Part shown: piece by piece, positions 5,082 through 5,185 of the stretch | How the letters are laid out: every line of letters starts with the position of its first letter | Numbering within the stretch: the first letter of the stretch is position 1 | Source: Candidatus Binatota bacterium | Lineage (GTDB): Bacteria; Desulfobacterota; Binatia; Bin18 | Assembly (NCBI GenBank): GCA_011523315.1 | Contig: WTHE01000672.1 | Coordinates: forward strand, 1-5,185 | Reading direction: 5' to 3' | Length of the DNA stretch: 5,185 bases | Position numbers and translations under genes: made by a program | The notes under the pieces: model-generated | Seen by the model: the letters and a program-made list of their open reading frames with translations, nothing else | The model's database searches: none | What the model was told of the DNA's origin: nothing

Positions 5082-5185
5082 ACTCATGGGCCTGCACGCC
5101 GAGCCTCGGACCTCACCATCAGGATGACCAATACGGCTTGCGTCGGCCCGACCAAATAGGATACACCGCGTGCAGGCCCATGAGT
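5082..5185. repeat. Perfect 18-bp inverted repeat ending at the window edge, possible small mobile or palindromic element
   Basis: Left arm actcatgggcctgcacgc (5082-5099) and right arm (5168-5185) are exact reverse complements, enclosing 68 bases. Two small palindromes, ccgag-c-ctcgg (5099-5109) and gtcgg-c-ccgac (5142-5152), lie roughly symmetrically inside. No ATG-started gene is evident, although the minus strand is open for 33 codons up to TGA at 5087-5085. The repeat may extend past the window. Candidates: a MITE-like element, a large REP-type palindrome, or the end of an insertion sequence. Confidence 0.6.

Noticed and set aside
5025..5185. Integron attC site or CRISPR array
   Set aside because: No GTTRRRY/RYYYAAC core pairs and no repeated spacer-repeat units are present.
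5085..5185. C-terminus of a minus-strand gene entering from the right edge
   Set aside because: The 33 open codons include both inverted repeat arms, match no family I recognise and are too short to support a gene call.

Overview
The window is GC-rich bacterial DNA with mostly good Shine-Dalgarno sites. It looks like an environmental, probably uncultured, methylotrophy-capable lineage. A periplasmic lanthanide-type methanol dehydrogenase, many flavin-dependent luciferase-like enzymes and PIN toxin modules are typical of groups such as Tectomicrobia, Rokubacteria or related proteobacteria. That placement is inference from gene content, not a phylogenetic result.

Layout. Positions 1-1081 (minus strand) hold a two-gene operon: an alpha/beta-hydrolase-fold protein whose nucleophile position is Gly instead of Ser, then, 11 bases downstream, the N-terminal third of a luciferase-like flavin monooxygenase that runs off the left edge. 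Positions 1082-1240 are a divergent intergenic region with a plausible promoter on each strand and two perfect palindromes. Positions 1241-3046 (plus) encode a XoxF-type PQQ methanol dehydrogenase carrying the Asp-Tyr-Asp signature of lanthanide enzymes. A REP-like hairpin follows at 3070-3103, then 3159-4448 (plus), a natural fusion of a XoxJ-type periplasmic binding domain to a XoxG-type c-type cytochrome. XoxF and this fusion form a complete module: XoxF oxidises methanol (or another small alcohol), and the fused partner probably docks with it or helps mature it and accepts electrons on its single heme.

From 4449 to the right edge the DNA changes character. There is a 45-codon DUF4926-like remnant that goes out of frame at its conserved VEF motif, then an intact antitoxin-like gene overlapping a PIN-domain toxin that is cut short after about 60 residues. 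The toxin reading frame runs into a non-coding tail of nested inverted repeats, including a perfect 18-bp inverted repeat whose right arm ends exactly at the window edge. This tail is probably a palindromic repeat or a small mobile element, or possibly an assembly break at such a repeat.

The best candidates for a closer look are the XoxJ-XoxG fusion, the Ser-less hydrolase next to a flavin monooxygenase and divergent from xoxF, and the structured tail that truncates the toxin.
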